Shown piece by piece: positions 26,897 through 35,829 of a DNA stretch of 64,000 nt. The position numbers and the translations under genes are program-made. Positions within the stretch are counted from its first letter, which is position 1, and every line of letters begins with the position of its first letter. Source of the stretch: Micropruina sp. (lineage in GTDB: Bacteria; Actinomycetota; Actinomycetes; Propionibacteriales; Propionibacteriaceae); assembly GCA_016716635.1 (NCBI GenBank), contig JADJVZ010000013.1, positions 372,001 through 436,000 of the forward strand, written 5' to 3'. A model generated the notes under the pieces. The model was not told the DNA's origin and did not search any database. It saw nothing but the letters and a program-made list of their open reading frames with translations.

Positions 26897-27757
26897 TCAG
26901 GAGAGCACGGGGGCGTTGATCGACTCCGACAGCCACGTCTTCTCCAGCGAGGCGAGCGTGCCGTCCGTGCGCAAAGCGTCCACAGCGGCTGTCACCGGCG
27001 CGGTCAGCTTGGAGTTCTTCGCCAGCACCAGGCCGAACTTGTCGCCCCCGCTGGTGTCCGCCAGCTGGCCGACGATCTTGCCGTTGTCGAGCACCGCGGC
27101 GGCGGTGTAAATGGCGGTCGGCAGGTCGAGGACGAGCGCATCGACCTGCTTGTTCTTCAGGGCCTGCACGGCGTCATCGTTGCTGTTGAACACGCTCGGG
27201 GCCGTCGTCGGTGCGATCAACTTGGTGGCCGCGCCCTGGCTGGTCGTCCCGATGGCGACGCCGATCTTGGCGTCCTTGAGGGCGGCGAGGCTGGTCGCGT
27301 TCTCGACCGGGGAGCCCTTGTACGTCAGCACGGCCTGCGCGGTGGTGTAGTAGGCCGAGGAGAAGTCGACCGCCTTCTTGCGCTCGTCGGTGATCGAGTA
27401 CTGCTGCAGGTTGAAGTCCCAGGCCTTGGGTCCGGGGGCGATGGCCTCATCGAACGTGGTGCGCGTCCACACCACCTGATCGTTGCTGAAGCCCATCTTC
27501 TTGGCGACGGCGTAGGCGACGGCGGCCTCGAAGCCCTTGCCCGACTCCGGCGCATCGTTCTCGACCCACGGCGAGAAGCCGGGCTTGCCGGTTGCGATCG
27601 TCAGCTTGCCCGGCGTGACGGTGAGTTGCTTCACGTCCGCCGAGGTGCTGGACGACGCGCTCGCGCTGGGCGAGGCTGCAGGCGCGGAGCACGCGGTCAG
27701 GCCCACCGCGAGCAGGGCCGCTACGACGGCGGTAAGACGAGAAAAGCCCCGAGTCAT
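26897..27757 (-). CDS. Amino-acid ABC transporter substrate-binding lipoprotein
   Basis: 286 residues. Lipoprotein signal peptide ending VGLTACS, a Ser/Ala/Thr linker, then a family-3 solute-binding fold: LTIATGKPGFSPWVEND, GKGFEAAVAYAVAKKMGF, WDFNLQQYSITDERKKAVDFS (binding-site cluster) and IGVAIGTTSQ. The exact amino acid cannot be read. ATG 27757 has AAGGA 8 nt upstream. First gene of the operon; a 16-bp perfect palindrome lies in its promoter region. Confidence 0.9.
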   Translation of the reverse strand: MTRGFSRLTAVVAALLAVGLTACSAPAASPSASASSSTSADVKQLTVTPGKLTIATGKPGFSPWVENDAPESGKGFEAAVAYAVAKKMGFSNDQVVWTRTTFDEAIAPGPKAWDFNLQQYSITDERKKAVDFSSAYYTTAQAVLTYKGSPVENATSLAALKDAKIGVAIGTTSQGAATKLIAPTTAPSVFNSNDDAVQALKNKQVDALVLDLPTAIYTAAAVLDNGKIVGQLADTSGGDKFGLVLAKNSKLTAPVTAAVDALRTDGTLASLEKTWLSESINAPVLS

Positions 27758-27799
27758 GTCGGTATTCCTTCCGGAAGGGCGACGACACCGACCCACGGC

Positions 27800-27815
27800 G
27801 CGTCTAGCTAGACGC
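27800..27815. promoter_or_regulatory. Candidate operator of the amino-acid ABC operon
   Basis: GCGTCTAGCTAGACGC is a perfect 16-bp palindrome 43 bp upstream of the binding-protein start. Reading the minus strand, an AT-rich TAATAG lies just before it, which could be the -10 element. This suits a dimeric repressor site; which regulator is unknown. Confidence 0.5.
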
Positions 27816-27929
27816 AAAGGCTATTAGGAGGCCCCCGCTACCCCCCAATCGGCCCCTGTTCTGGGACGTCGCTCCCGGCCCTGACCGCGCCTGCCGGGGG
27901 ATTGGGGACGAACGTGGTCGGCGAAACCG

Positions 27930-28901
27930 CTACCTGAACGACTTCGGGATGTGCGGGGCGTAGTGCTCCTCGAGCGCCGTGATCTCCTCGGGCGTGAGGT
28001 GAACGTCCAGCGCCGCGGCGGCGTCGGCGAGGTGATGCGGCTTGGAGGCCCCGACGATCGGCGCACTGACGACCGGGTTCTTCAGCACCCAGGCCAGGGC
28101 CACCTGCGCCATCGGGAGGCCGCGCGCCTCGGCGATCTGCTGGACGGCCCCCACGATCGCGGCGTCCGCGTCGATGTCGTAGCGGGCGCCCACCGGATCG
28201 GACGCGGAGCGCGCCGTGACCTCGCCCCAGGGGCGGGTCAAACGTCCCTTGGCGAGCGGCGAGAACGGGATCGAACCCACGCCCTGATCGGCGAGCAGGC
28301 CGAACATCTCGCGCTCCTCCTCGCGCATGATGAGGTTGTATTCGTCCTGCATCGAGACGAAGGGCGTCCAACCGTGGGAGCGGGCGGCGTACTGCATCTT
28401 CGAGAACTGCCAGGCCCACATCGCCGAAGCACCCAGGTAGCGCACCTTCCCGGCCTTCACCACGTCGTGCAGCGCCTCCATCGTTTCCTCGACGGGGGTC
28501 TCCGGGTCGAAGCGGTGGATCTGGTAGAGGTCGACGTAGTCGGTGCCGAGTCGACGCAGCGAGGCGTCGATGTTTTCCATGATCGCCTTGCGGGAGAGCC
28601 CCGATCCGCCCGGACCGGCGTGCATCTTGAAGTGAACCTTGGTGGCCAGCACGATGTCGTCGCGCTTGGAAAAGGTCTTGATCGCGCGTCCGACGATCTC
28701 CTCCGACGAGCCGTAGGTGTAGACGTTGGCGGTGTCCCAGAACGTGATTCCGAGGTCCATCGCCTGCCGGAAGTAGGGCTGCGCCGCCTCCTCGTCCAGC
28801 GACCAGGCGCTGAACCCGCGGGTCGGATCCCCGTAGCTCATGCACCCCAGGGCGATGCGGCTGACCTTGAGGCCGGAGGTTCCGAGTCGGACGTACTGCA
28901 T
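27930..28901 (-). CDS. Aldo/keto reductase
   Basis: 323-residue NADPH-dependent oxidoreductase of the AKR11/AKR12-like group. Catalytic tetrad is visible: Asp and Tyr in FWDTANVYTYGSSEEI, Lys in IVLATKVHF, and His in LYQIHRFD. The C-terminal cofactor segment is VVSAPIVGASKPHHL. Start ATG 28901 (MQYVRLGTSGLKVS) has AGGAG 8 nt upstream. The neighbouring MmyB-type regulator is a typical partner of such oxidoreductases. Natural substrate unknown. Confidence 0.9.
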   Translation of the reverse strand: MQYVRLGTSGLKVSRIALGCMSYGDPTRGFSAWSLDEEAAQPYFRQAMDLGITFWDTANVYTYGSSEEIVGRAIKTFSKRDDIVLATKVHFKMHAGPGGSGLSRKAIMENIDASLRRLGTDYVDLYQIHRFDPETPVEETMEALHDVVKAGKVRYLGASAMWAWQFSKMQYAARSHGWTPFVSMQDEYNLIMREEEREMFGLLADQGVGSIPFSPLAKGRLTRPWGEVTARSASDPVGARYDIDADAAIVGAVQQIAEARGLPMAQVALAWVLKNPVVSAPIVGASKPHHLADAAAALDVHLTPEEITALEEHYAPHIPKSFR

Positions 28902-28939
28902 GGTTGTTCTCCTGAACGAGTGGGAAAGGGTGCGCGCGG

Positions 28940-29797
28940 CTAAAGCTGTGTGACGGGGAGGGACGGGGTTGCTGCCCAGCTGGCCAAGAGGGCCAAAGCG
29001 TCGGCGGAGGGGGTTCCCGGCTCGGCCACGTAGGCGTTGAGCCGCATTCCGGGATCCGTGGCCAGCTCCATGCCCTCAAAAGAGAGGGCCAACTCGCCCA
29101 CGATCGGATGATGGAACCGCTTGGTGCCGCTGCGATGCAGCTTCACGTTGTGGTCGGCCCAGAGCTGGCGAAAGAGGTCGCTGCGGGTCGACAACTCGCC
29201 TACGAGCTGGGTGAGCCCCTGGTCGTAAGGGTTGGCTCCGGCGTGCGTCCGCAGCATGGCCGCGCATTCGGTGGCGACCTTCTCCCACTCGACGAAGAAC
29301 GTCTGCGCGGCGGGGTCGAGAAACACATACCGGGGGATATTGGGGGTGCCCGGCCCGTCGAACAACGGGCCGTAGAGCGCGCGTCCGAGATCGTTGGTGG
29401 CCAAGATGTCCGTCCGCGCGTTCCGGACGTAGGCGGGGGAGCCGCCCATCGCGTCCAATAGCCACTGCACCGGCGGACGCACGCTCCGCCGCGGCGTGTG
29501 GCGGGGGGCGCGGGCATTGCTGGCGCGGGCGAGGTCATAGAGGTGCAGCCGCTCGGCCTCGTCGAGCCGCAAAGCGTTGGCTACCGAATCGAGCACCGAA
29601 TCGGACGCGCCACCGAGCTGGCCGCGCTCGAGGCGGACGTAATATTCCACGCTCACCCCGGCGAGCATCGCAACCTCTTCGCGACGGAGCCCCTTGACGC
29701 GGCGCTGGCCGCCCCAGTCGGGCAGGCCCGCCTGCTCGGGGGTCACCCGCGCGCGGCGTGAGCGCAGAAACTCGCTCACTTCGGTCCGGTTGTCCAT
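28940..29797 (-). CDS. XRE/MmyB-type transcriptional regulator
   Basis: 285 residues. N-terminal helix-turn-helix (about 10-75): VKGLRREEVAMLAGVSVEYYVRLERG with the RREE motif typical of this group. The C-terminal MmyB-like ligand-binding domain runs from about 105: VQWLLDAMGGSPAYVRNARTDI, RYVFLDPAAQTFFVEWE and LAFEGMELATDPGM-like end (SFEGMELATDPGMRLNAYVAEPG). In characterised members this pocket binds fatty-acid-like ligands. Start 29797 follows TACCGT by 7 nt. Likely controls the aldo/keto reductase 38 bp downstream. Confidence 0.9.
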   Translation of the reverse strand: MDNRTEVSEFLRSRRARVTPEQAGLPDWGGQRRVKGLRREEVAMLAGVSVEYYVRLERGQLGGASDSVLDSVANALRLDEAERLHLYDLARASNARAPRHTPRRSVRPPVQWLLDAMGGSPAYVRNARTDILATNDLGRALYGPLFDGPGTPNIPRYVFLDPAAQTFFVEWEKVATECAAMLRTHAGANPYDQGLTQLVGELSTRSDLFRQLWADHNVKLHRSGTKRFHHPIVGELALSFEGMELATDPGMRLNAYVAEPGTPSADALALLASWAATPSLPVTQL

Positions 29798-30070
29798 GTC
29801 GTTGACGGTACTTGGCGACGGACCCGGAAGGGAGTCACTCTCAGGGCCTGGGTCCCACCGTCACGGCGTTGGTCCTTGTCGGACCAATGACTCCGCCGAA
29901 TCAGCCCCCGCCGCAGTGACCCTCACGGGTCCCGCCGTGGGGCCATGTCACGATCACGTTTCGTCGCCTCATCCATGGGGCGGACGGAGTTGTCAGCCGG
30001 TGCCCGACGTGTTGCACTAGCGAAATCAGGCACGGTTCGCCGCCGTGAATCCCACCGATTGGAGGCCCGA

Positions 30071-32065
30071 GTGCCCAAGGTCACCCCCACTGTGCTGGCC
30101 ACGGCCAGCGTCGCCGCTCTCATTGTCGTCTGCGGGTCGAACGCCTCCGCTGCTCCAGGCGGCTCACGTCATGTCGTGAGCCCCGCCGCCGCCTGGACGT
30201 CCAAAGTCGCCCAGGCCACGCCCGATGGCGATCCCGTCCGGGTCAAGCTGTGGCTGACTCCCCGCGACCAGACGGGTTTGAAAGCCCTGGCCACGGCAGT
30301 CTCGACGCCCGGCGACGCCGCGTACCGGCAGTTCCTGACCGTGGACCAGTACCAGGCGCGGTTCGCGCCCACCTCGGCCCAGGTCGACGCCGTGAAGGCC
30401 TGGCTTGCCAGTGCGGGTCTCACTGTCGAGGCGGTCGGTCCGGGCAACTACTACGTGGCCGCCTCCGGGCCCGCCGCAAAAGTGAGTGACGCGTTCACGG
30501 CGAACCTCAAGAAGGTCACGGTGAACGGGCACACCGGCAACGCGCCCACGACCACGGTCACGGTTCCAGACTCAGTCGGCACGGCGGTGCTCGCCGTCAC
30601 GGGGCTCAATACCGTCACCCAACGCGCAGAGCCTGCGACCAGCGGCACCGAACGCGATACCGCGTCCGCGGCCTCGAAGAACGCGCCTAAGGCCACGCTC
30701 GACCCCCCAGCCGCGTTCGTGAACGCCACCCCGTGCTCGGACTACTACGGGCAGCTGGTCGACACCACGGACCCGACGTTCCAAGGCTCCGCCCTGCCGT
30801 ACGCCGTGTGCGGTTACGTCCCCCGGCAATTCCGCGAAGCCTACGGAGTCAGGGCCACCGGGCGCACCGGCCTGGACCAGACCATTGCCATCGTCGACGC
30901 TTTCGCCTCGCCGACGATCCTCCAGGACGCCAACACCTACGCATCGGCACACGGTGACGCGCCCTTCGCTTCCTGGCAGTTCTCGGAATCGAACGACACC
31001 AACTACATCCCGAGCCGCGTGAACGACTGCGGCGGCAACGGGTGGTTCGGTGAAGAGACCCTCGATGTCGAGGCCGCTCACGGAATGGCCCCTGATGCGA
31101 GCGTCGCCTACTACGGCGCTGCCAGCTGTTACGACGATGACATGATGGCCACGCTCGCGCGGGTCGTGACGGACAACAAGGCCTCCGTCGTATCTAACTC
31201 GTGGGGCGAGCCCACGTACGTGGTCATCGGCGGCGTCACCTACACCACGATCGATCAGGCACTGGTGGACGCCTACGAGGCCATCTTCCAGCAGGGCGCT
31301 GTTCAGGGCATCGGGTTCTTCTTCTCCTCCGGCGACAACGGCGACGAGGTCGCCAACACCGGCGTGAAGTCTCCCGATTTCCCGGCGGCGGATCCATGGG
31401 TGACGGCGGTCGGTGGCACCAGCCTGGCCCTCGACCGAGCCGGTCGGATCATCTTCGAAACCGGGTGGGGAACCGAGATGTACAGCCTGGCTGGCAGCCA
31501 GTGGTCGCCCGTCGGTTTCCTGTACGGCGCTGGCGGTGGTTGCAGTGACGTCTTCGTCAAGCCCGCCTACCAGATGGCCGTGAATACGCATTGCAACATG
31601 CGTGCTGTGCCCGATGTGGCGATGGACGGTGATCCGACGACCGGCATGCGCATCGGCCAGACCCAGACATTCGCCGACGCTTCGGTATGGGGACCGGCAG
31701 GGGTGCATTACGGCGAGTTTCGGATCGGTGGAACCAGCTTGGCCGCTCCCCTTTTCGCGGGCATGCAGGCCGACGCCCAGCCGCGCCACGGACGCATCGG
31801 GTTCGGCAATCCGACTGTGTATCGCCTCGCTGCCCTCAAGAGGATCTACCGGGACACCGTGGCGCAAGGCGACAAGGGCAACGTCCGGGTTGACTACGTC
31901 AACTGGCTGAACGCCTCAGCCGGGTTCAGGACCTCGGTGCAGACGTTCAATCAAGATTCCAGCCTGGCAACGCGCATGGGGTGGGACAACGTCACCGGTG
32001 TGGGCTCGCCCACCGCCTGGTACCTGCTGAATGCGGGCTTGGGGACCGGTGCCGCCAACCGCTGA
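30071..32065 (+). CDS. Secreted S53 (sedolisin/kumamolisin) serine-carboxyl peptidase
   Basis: 664 residues. A signal peptide (TVLATASVAALIVVCGSNASA) is followed by the activation propeptide (WLTPRDQTGLKALATAV, AYRQFLTVDQYQARFAPT) to about residue 185. In the mature domain the Glu/Asp catalytic segment is WFGEETLDVEAAHGMAPDA, oxyanion Asp in FFSSGDNGDEV, and nucleophile Ser in RIGGTSLAAPLFAGMQAD. The calcium site is near the C-terminus (WDNVTGVGSP). GTG 30071 is chosen over an upstream frame because GGAGG lies 5 nt before it and the signal peptide follows. Such enzymes act in acid conditions outside the cell. Upstream 29798-30070 holds no gene. Confidence 0.92.
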   Translation: MPKVTPTVLATASVAALIVVCGSNASAAPGGSRHVVSPAAAWTSKVAQATPDGDPVRVKLWLTPRDQTGLKALATAVSTPGDAAYRQFLTVDQYQARFAPTSAQVDAVKAWLASAGLTVEAVGPGNYYVAASGPAAKVSDAFTANLKKVTVNGHTGNAPTTTVTVPDSVGTAVLAVTGLNTVTQRAEPATSGTERDTASAASKNAPKATLDPPAAFVNATPCSDYYGQLVDTTDPTFQGSALPYAVCGYVPRQFREAYGVRATGRTGLDQTIAIVDAFASPTILQDANTYASAHGDAPFASWQFSESNDTNYIPSRVNDCGGNGWFGEETLDVEAAHGMAPDASVAYYGAASCYDDDMMATLARVVTDNKASVVSNSWGEPTYVVIGGVTYTTIDQALVDAYEAIFQQGAVQGIGFFFSSGDNGDEVANTGVKSPDFPAADPWVTAVGGTSLALDRAGRIIFETGWGTEMYSLAGSQWSPVGFLYGAGGGCSDVFVKPAYQMAVNTHCNMRAVPDVAMDGDPTTGMRIGQTQTFADASVWGPAGVHYGEFRIGGTSLAAPLFAGMQADAQPRHGRIGFGNPTVYRLAALKRIYRDTVAQGDKGNVRVDYVNWLNASAGFRTSVQTFNQDSSLATRMGWDNVTGVGSPTAWYLLNAGLGTGAANR

Positions 32066-32085
32066 TAGTTCCCGACGCCGATTCG

Positions 32086-32116
32086 CGATGGCCGCTCTCT
32101 CACGAGGCGGCCATCG
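32086..32116. terminator. Hairpin between convergent genes
   Basis: CGATGGCCGC (32086-32095) and GCGGCCATCG (32107-32116), a perfect 10-bp stem with an 11-nt loop, just after the peptidase stop and before the end of the convergent LCP gene. It probably ends one or both transcripts. Confidence 0.65.
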
Positions 32117-32122
32117 TGCCGT

Positions 32123-33175
32123 TTACCCGATGCCGTACTTGTCGCAGTAGGCGACCATCGAATCGGTGGCCATGGCGGAGGCAAGTTCGGCCATCTGCTT
32201 GGTGTTCACGACGTCGATGGCGCCGTGAACGGGATCAGTGGCAAACCCCGTGATGGGCGCCTGCAGCATGACGATGTCGTTGCTGCCGTTGATCCGCATG
32301 CTGAGCGCGAGGTTCCGCATTTCGTCCACGCTGAAGCCCGAGTCCACGCTGATGAACTGGCTGAGCTGGCCAGCGACCTGGGCGAACGTCACCGGGTTTG
32401 CGATCACCTCGGGCCGGAACAATTTGGTGATGATGGCCTTGGTGACCGTCCGCTGCCGTTCGGCGCGATCGAGGTCGCCCCGCGGGAGCGTGTAGCGCTG
32501 CCGCACGTAACACAGCGCCGGCTCCCCTGTGATCGTGATATTCCCCACCGGGTAGTTGACGTCCGGCTGTCCGGCCGTGCAGGCACCGGAGGAGGCGTAC
32601 TTGTTGTACACCGTCACCCCGCCGATTGAATCGGTGAGCTTAATGAACCCGTCGAAATCGATGAGGGCGGTGTGATTCATGCGGAGGTTCAGCATGCCCT
32701 CCAGCGTTCGGACGGTCAGCGCGGGGCCGCCGTACGCGAACGCGGCGTTGATCTTGTCCATGCCGTGGCCGGGCACGTTGACGAACATGTCACGCGGGAA
32801 GCTGATGAGGTAGACCTTGTCGCGGGTGGCATTGATGTGGGCCACCATGAGCACGTCGCTGCGCCCCTGGCCGGCAACGGCGGTGCGGCTGTCCGAGCCC
32901 ATCAGCACGATGTTCTGGTAGGCGTAGGAGCTCACTGGCGGGCGGTCGGTTTCGGTGGGCATCGCCGCTGGATCGCGCTTGATGTTGTTCAACATCATGG
33001 TCGCGGTCACCGCATAGAAACCGATGAACACCAGCGGTAAGCAGAGCAACAAGATCAAGACGAAGTAGACGATGCCGCGCCGGCCACGCTTCTTCTTCGG
33101 CTCCGGCGGTGTATCGCCCAAGATGTCGTCGAGGTGCTCAGAGGTCGGCTCCGGCGCACCCATGAGATCGTCCAT
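32123..33175 (-). CDS. LytR-CpsA-Psr (LCP) family cell-wall ligase
   Basis: 350 residues. A cytoplasmic tail with a basic patch (PPEPKKKRGRRG) leads to one helix (IVYFVLILLLCLPLVFIGF). The outer LCP domain shows NIVLMGSDSRTAVAGQGRSDVLMVAHIN, SFPRDMFVNVPG, KINAAFAYGGP and RQRYTLPRGDLDRAERQRTVT with the conserved Arg and Asp residues that bind the pyrophosphate of a lipid-linked polymer. LCP enzymes attach wall polysaccharides to peptidoglycan. ATG 33175 fits better than 33181 because GGGGG lies 7 nt upstream. Confidence 0.92.
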   Translation of the reverse strand: MDDLMGAPEPTSEHLDDILGDTPPEPKKKRGRRGIVYFVLILLLCLPLVFIGFYAVTATMMLNNIKRDPAAMPTETDRPPVSSYAYQNIVLMGSDSRTAVAGQGRSDVLMVAHINATRDKVYLISFPRDMFVNVPGHGMDKINAAFAYGGPALTVRTLEGMLNLRMNHTALIDFDGFIKLTDSIGGVTVYNKYASSGACTAGQPDVNYPVGNITITGEPALCYVRQRYTLPRGDLDRAERQRTVTKAIITKLFRPEVIANPVTFAQVAGQLSQFISVDSGFSVDEMRNLALSMRINGSNDIVMLQAPITGFATDPVHGAIDVVNTKQMAELASAMATDSMVAYCDKYGIG

Positions 33176-33239
33176 GCTCATCCCCCACGAACCCCCTAAC
33201 GGGGCCAAGGATACTCGCGCTGTCCACAGGGGATAGCGG

Positions 33240-33851
33240 TCAGTCCTGCCACTCCCAGAGCGTGCCAGGGCGGCCGCGCCCGGCCACCACGCGACGGGTG
33301 GACACATTCAACCCGCGCAGCGAGGCGAGGCGACGGTTCAGGTTGCCGCGATCCGGGGCTTGATCGGTTAAAGACGTGGTGATGGCGACGGCGGCCGAGA
33401 CGGGGAAGGCTCGTCCGGTCAGGGCCCGCGTGAAGGTCAGATCGCGCCACAGCTTGTCGGCCAGCAGCGGACGACACTCCTCGACGATCCGATTGTGATC
33501 GAACGCCAACTCGGGAAGTGCGTCCAAACCGAACCATTCGCACTCGCCGTCACCGTCGGTGACGGCCCACATGGCAGCGCTGAGAGTGGCGCCCCGCGGG
33601 TCGCGCGTCGGCTCATCAAAAACGACGAGTTGCCCCAAGGCGGCGACGGAGGCGCCCAACTTCTTTTCGACGGCCCGACTGGCGGCTTCGGCGAGACGCT
33701 CGCCCTCAAGCAATAGCACCCCAGGCAGCGCTAGTTGGCCTTGAAACGGTTCGGAGGAGCGCACGGTGGTGGCCACCTCGACGGTGCCACGCGCCGGACG
33801 ATAGCGCAGCGCCAACACATCAACTGAGACCCGGGATGCGGCTTCTGACAT
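33240..33851 (-). CDS. NUDIX-fold regulator, NrtR-like
   Basis: 203 residues. The N-terminal NUDIX fold has LALPGVLLLEGERLAEAASRAVEKKLG where the hydrolase box GX5EX7REUXEEXGU should be: the REXXEE core is degraded to SRAVEKK, so hydrolysis is unlikely. The C-terminal 70 residues (FTRALTGRAFPVSAAVAITTSLT, NRRLASLRGLNVSTRRVV) fit the winged-helix half of NrtR repressors that sense ADP-ribose and control NAD genes. No NAD gene is adjacent. Start has strong GAGGAGGGG. Confidence 0.72.
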   Translation of the reverse strand: MSEAASRVSVDVLALRYRPARGTVEVATTVRSSEPFQGQLALPGVLLLEGERLAEAASRAVEKKLGASVAALGQLVVFDEPTRDPRGATLSAAMWAVTDGDGECEWFGLDALPELAFDHNRIVEECRPLLADKLWRDLTFTRALTGRAFPVSAAVAITTSLTDQAPDRGNLNRRLASLRGLNVSTRRVVAGRGRPGTLWEWQD

Positions 33852-33955
33852 CGTGCCCCTCCTCGCGACTAAGCAGATGGCTAGTCTAAAGGGCTAATAA
33901 AGCGGCGTCCACGAGGAGGGGAGGGTGTCGCTGCGAGTCAGATAGAGCTCGTCTC

Positions 33956-34034
33956 AGGGGGAGAAATTGCTGATTCATCCAGTCGGGCGCAAGAGCGCCC
34001 GACTGAATCCCCCTCCTAGTCAGACGCAAGTCTG
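33956..34034. ncRNA. Structured intergenic sequence, possible small RNA or leader
   Basis: The 306-bp gap between divergent genes holds stacked hairpins: AGTCGGGCGC (33981-33990), AAGA, GCGCCCGACT (33995-34004); outer AGGGGGA (33956-33962) pairing with TCCCCCT (34008-34014); and CAGAC, GCAA tetraloop, GTCTG (34021-34034). No T-tract follows. It matches no riboswitch I know. The rest of the gap holds imperfect TAGTC/GACTA repeats (near 33873-33895) that could bind the NrtR-like protein. Confidence 0.4.
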
Positions 34035-34157
34035 GCCCGGACGTCTCGAAAATAGCCCACCGCGTAAGGCCGGGCGCACCCGGGGGACGCGTACCCCCCA
34101 ACATTTCGATCGCTGAAAGTGGTCTACACCACCTACCTATTGGTACAGAATGCGGGC

Positions 34158-35093
34158 ATGGCATTCGCGCGAGAGTGGTCCCCCGGCGAGATAGCCGAGG
34201 TCTGGGTCCACGACAAAGGTTCCGATACCAGGCGATTGCGCGGGGACATCGTCATTGAGGACTTGACGTTAACCCTCAGGCGGATTTCCGCCCGAACGGG
34301 CGCAAATGGCCCGCAGTCACCCGTCACCCAGTTCATTTTGGCGGCTGCTGCGGAACACCTCGCCGCTCGACTCATCGACGACGTCCAAAGCCGCGACGGC
34401 CGCGAGCCCCTCCCTCGCATGCTGTCCGGATCGCTCGGGCATCAGCCGTTCATCGAGAGCGTCCTCGGCATGAGTCAGCACCAGATGCTGCGCCGCTGGC
34501 CCTTGGCCAACGATTGGTACGCCGACGTGGTCTCCTACATCCTGCGACCGGTGCGGTTCGCCGCCACCGAGGAGGTCATCCGGAACGAGCTGCCCACGTG
34601 GCTCACGCTGCCGTTCGGCGAGGTCGTCCGCCGCTTCGCGATCGAGCACCTGGTGGTGCGCGGGGATCAGCGCATCTTCCGGGTTGCCGAAGCCATTCAG
34701 GCGCTTTGGCCCGACTATGAGCCCGTCCGCGCCTCGCAGCGGCAGTACCGCGAGAGCGTGCACACCCATTGGGAGCCGGTGTTCGCCGCCATCATGCAGG
34801 CCTACGACCTGCACCTCGGCCCGGGCGTCTCGCTCGCGGAGGCGTCGTGGGCGTTCAACGCCGTCCATTGGCGCGAGGTGCAAGAGCGGCTCGCCGATCC
34901 GGAGCGCGCCTTGTACAGCGTGCGTCCGGGCACGGAATGGACGTGGTCCGGTCGCGCCGGGCTCATGGTGTGCGCCGGCGCCGTCGTGACGGCTGATGGG
35001 CGTCCGCTCACCGCCGATGAGCTCGCCGTCCGGCCCCCCGCCGCCCGAGACAGCCGAGCGACTCAGCCGCTGGTTGACGCTGGGCTGCTTTAA
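34158..35093 (+). CDS. Protein of unknown function
   Basis: 311 residues, soluble, no signal peptide or helices. It begins MAFAREWSPGEIAEVWVHDKG. Tryptophan-rich segments are spread through it (RRWPLANDWYADVVSYI, WAFNAVHWREVQERLAD, EWTWSGRAGLMVC), and the middle is mixed alpha-helical. No family or catalytic motif is recognised. ATG 34158 is 6 nt after CAGAAT, fitting the leaderless pattern. Normal codon use supports a real gene. Confidence 0.7.
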   Translation: MAFAREWSPGEIAEVWVHDKGSDTRRLRGDIVIEDLTLTLRRISARTGANGPQSPVTQFILAAAAEHLAARLIDDVQSRDGREPLPRMLSGSLGHQPFIESVLGMSQHQMLRRWPLANDWYADVVSYILRPVRFAATEEVIRNELPTWLTLPFGEVVRRFAIEHLVVRGDQRIFRVAEAIQALWPDYEPVRASQRQYRESVHTHWEPVFAAIMQAYDLHLGPGVSLAEASWAFNAVHWREVQERLADPERALYSVRPGTEWTWSGRAGLMVCAGAVVTADGRPLTADELAVRPPAARDSRATQPLVDAGLL

Positions 35094-35153
35094 CCGCGAC
35101 TACACTCCGGACCGTGGGGTTGAGACATGCTCACGGTTGAGATTGGAGCGCCC

Positions 35154-35693
35154 ATGCAAGACACCCGAAAACTTCTCGCCGACGGGTTCACGCGCATCGC
35201 GGAGGCCGTTCCGCAGGTGCTGGACGGACTGTCGTCCGAAGACATCGAGTGGCAACCGGCACCGACGGCCAACTCGATCGGATGGCTCGTGTGGCACTTG
35301 GCGCGGGTTGAGGACGACCACCTCACGAACCTGGCCAACGCCTTGGGACGCACCGGATCCCGCCCGTTCTGCGCGCAGGTCTGGCGGTCCGGGCGCTGGA
35401 ACGCCAAGATGCAGCTGCCTTACGGCGATCACCACGGCTACGGCCACACCCCCGAGCAGGTCGCCCAGTTCCACCTTGAGGATCCCGGTCTGCTGATCGC
35501 GTACTACGCCGCCGTCCACAAGCAGACGTTGGGCGTCCTCAAGTGGGTCAAGTCGCGCGACTACCGCGTGGTCATCGACACCCGTTGGACGCCCCCGGTG
35601 ACCGGCGGCGTGCGCATTGTGAGCGTGCTCAATGACGTCACCCAGCACATCGGGCAGGCCGCCTACGTAAAAGGCCTGCTGGAGGCCCGCTAG
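35154..35693 (+). CDS. DinB-family (DUF664-like) putative thiol transferase
   Basis: 179 residues, a four-helix DinB/YfiT fold. The putative metal histidines are in GWLVWHLARVEDDHL, and in the last helix NDVTQHIGQAAYVKGLL. Actinobacterial relatives act as mycothiol- or bacillithiol-dependent transferases or isomerases; the substrate is unknown. ATG 35154 has GGAG 6 nt upstream, preferred to an in-frame start 27 nt earlier. Convergent with the small gene at 35830. Confidence 0.85.
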   Translation: MQDTRKLLADGFTRIAEAVPQVLDGLSSEDIEWQPAPTANSIGWLVWHLARVEDDHLTNLANALGRTGSRPFCAQVWRSGRWNAKMQLPYGDHHGYGHTPEQVAQFHLEDPGLLIAYYAAVHKQTLGVLKWVKSRDYRVVIDTRWTPPVTGGVRIVSVLNDVTQHIGQAAYVKGLLEAR

Positions 35694-35735
35694 GACCCTT
35701 CCGGGCGTTGGGGCCTCGGTGAGACTGCCTCACTC

Positions 35736-35755
35736 GTGGGAGCCTCAGCTCCCAC
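35736..35755. terminator. Terminator-like hairpin between convergent genes
   Basis: GTGGGAGC, loop CTCA, GCTCCCAC: perfect 8-bp stem in the gap between the DinB gene and the convergent 82-residue gene. Confidence 0.6.
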
Positions 35756-35829
35756 TCGCCCCTATGCCCCGCAAGCACGTCGGGGGTGTGGGGCGAACCG
35801 TGTTTGCGGCCGAGGGCGAGGGGCGCGAT

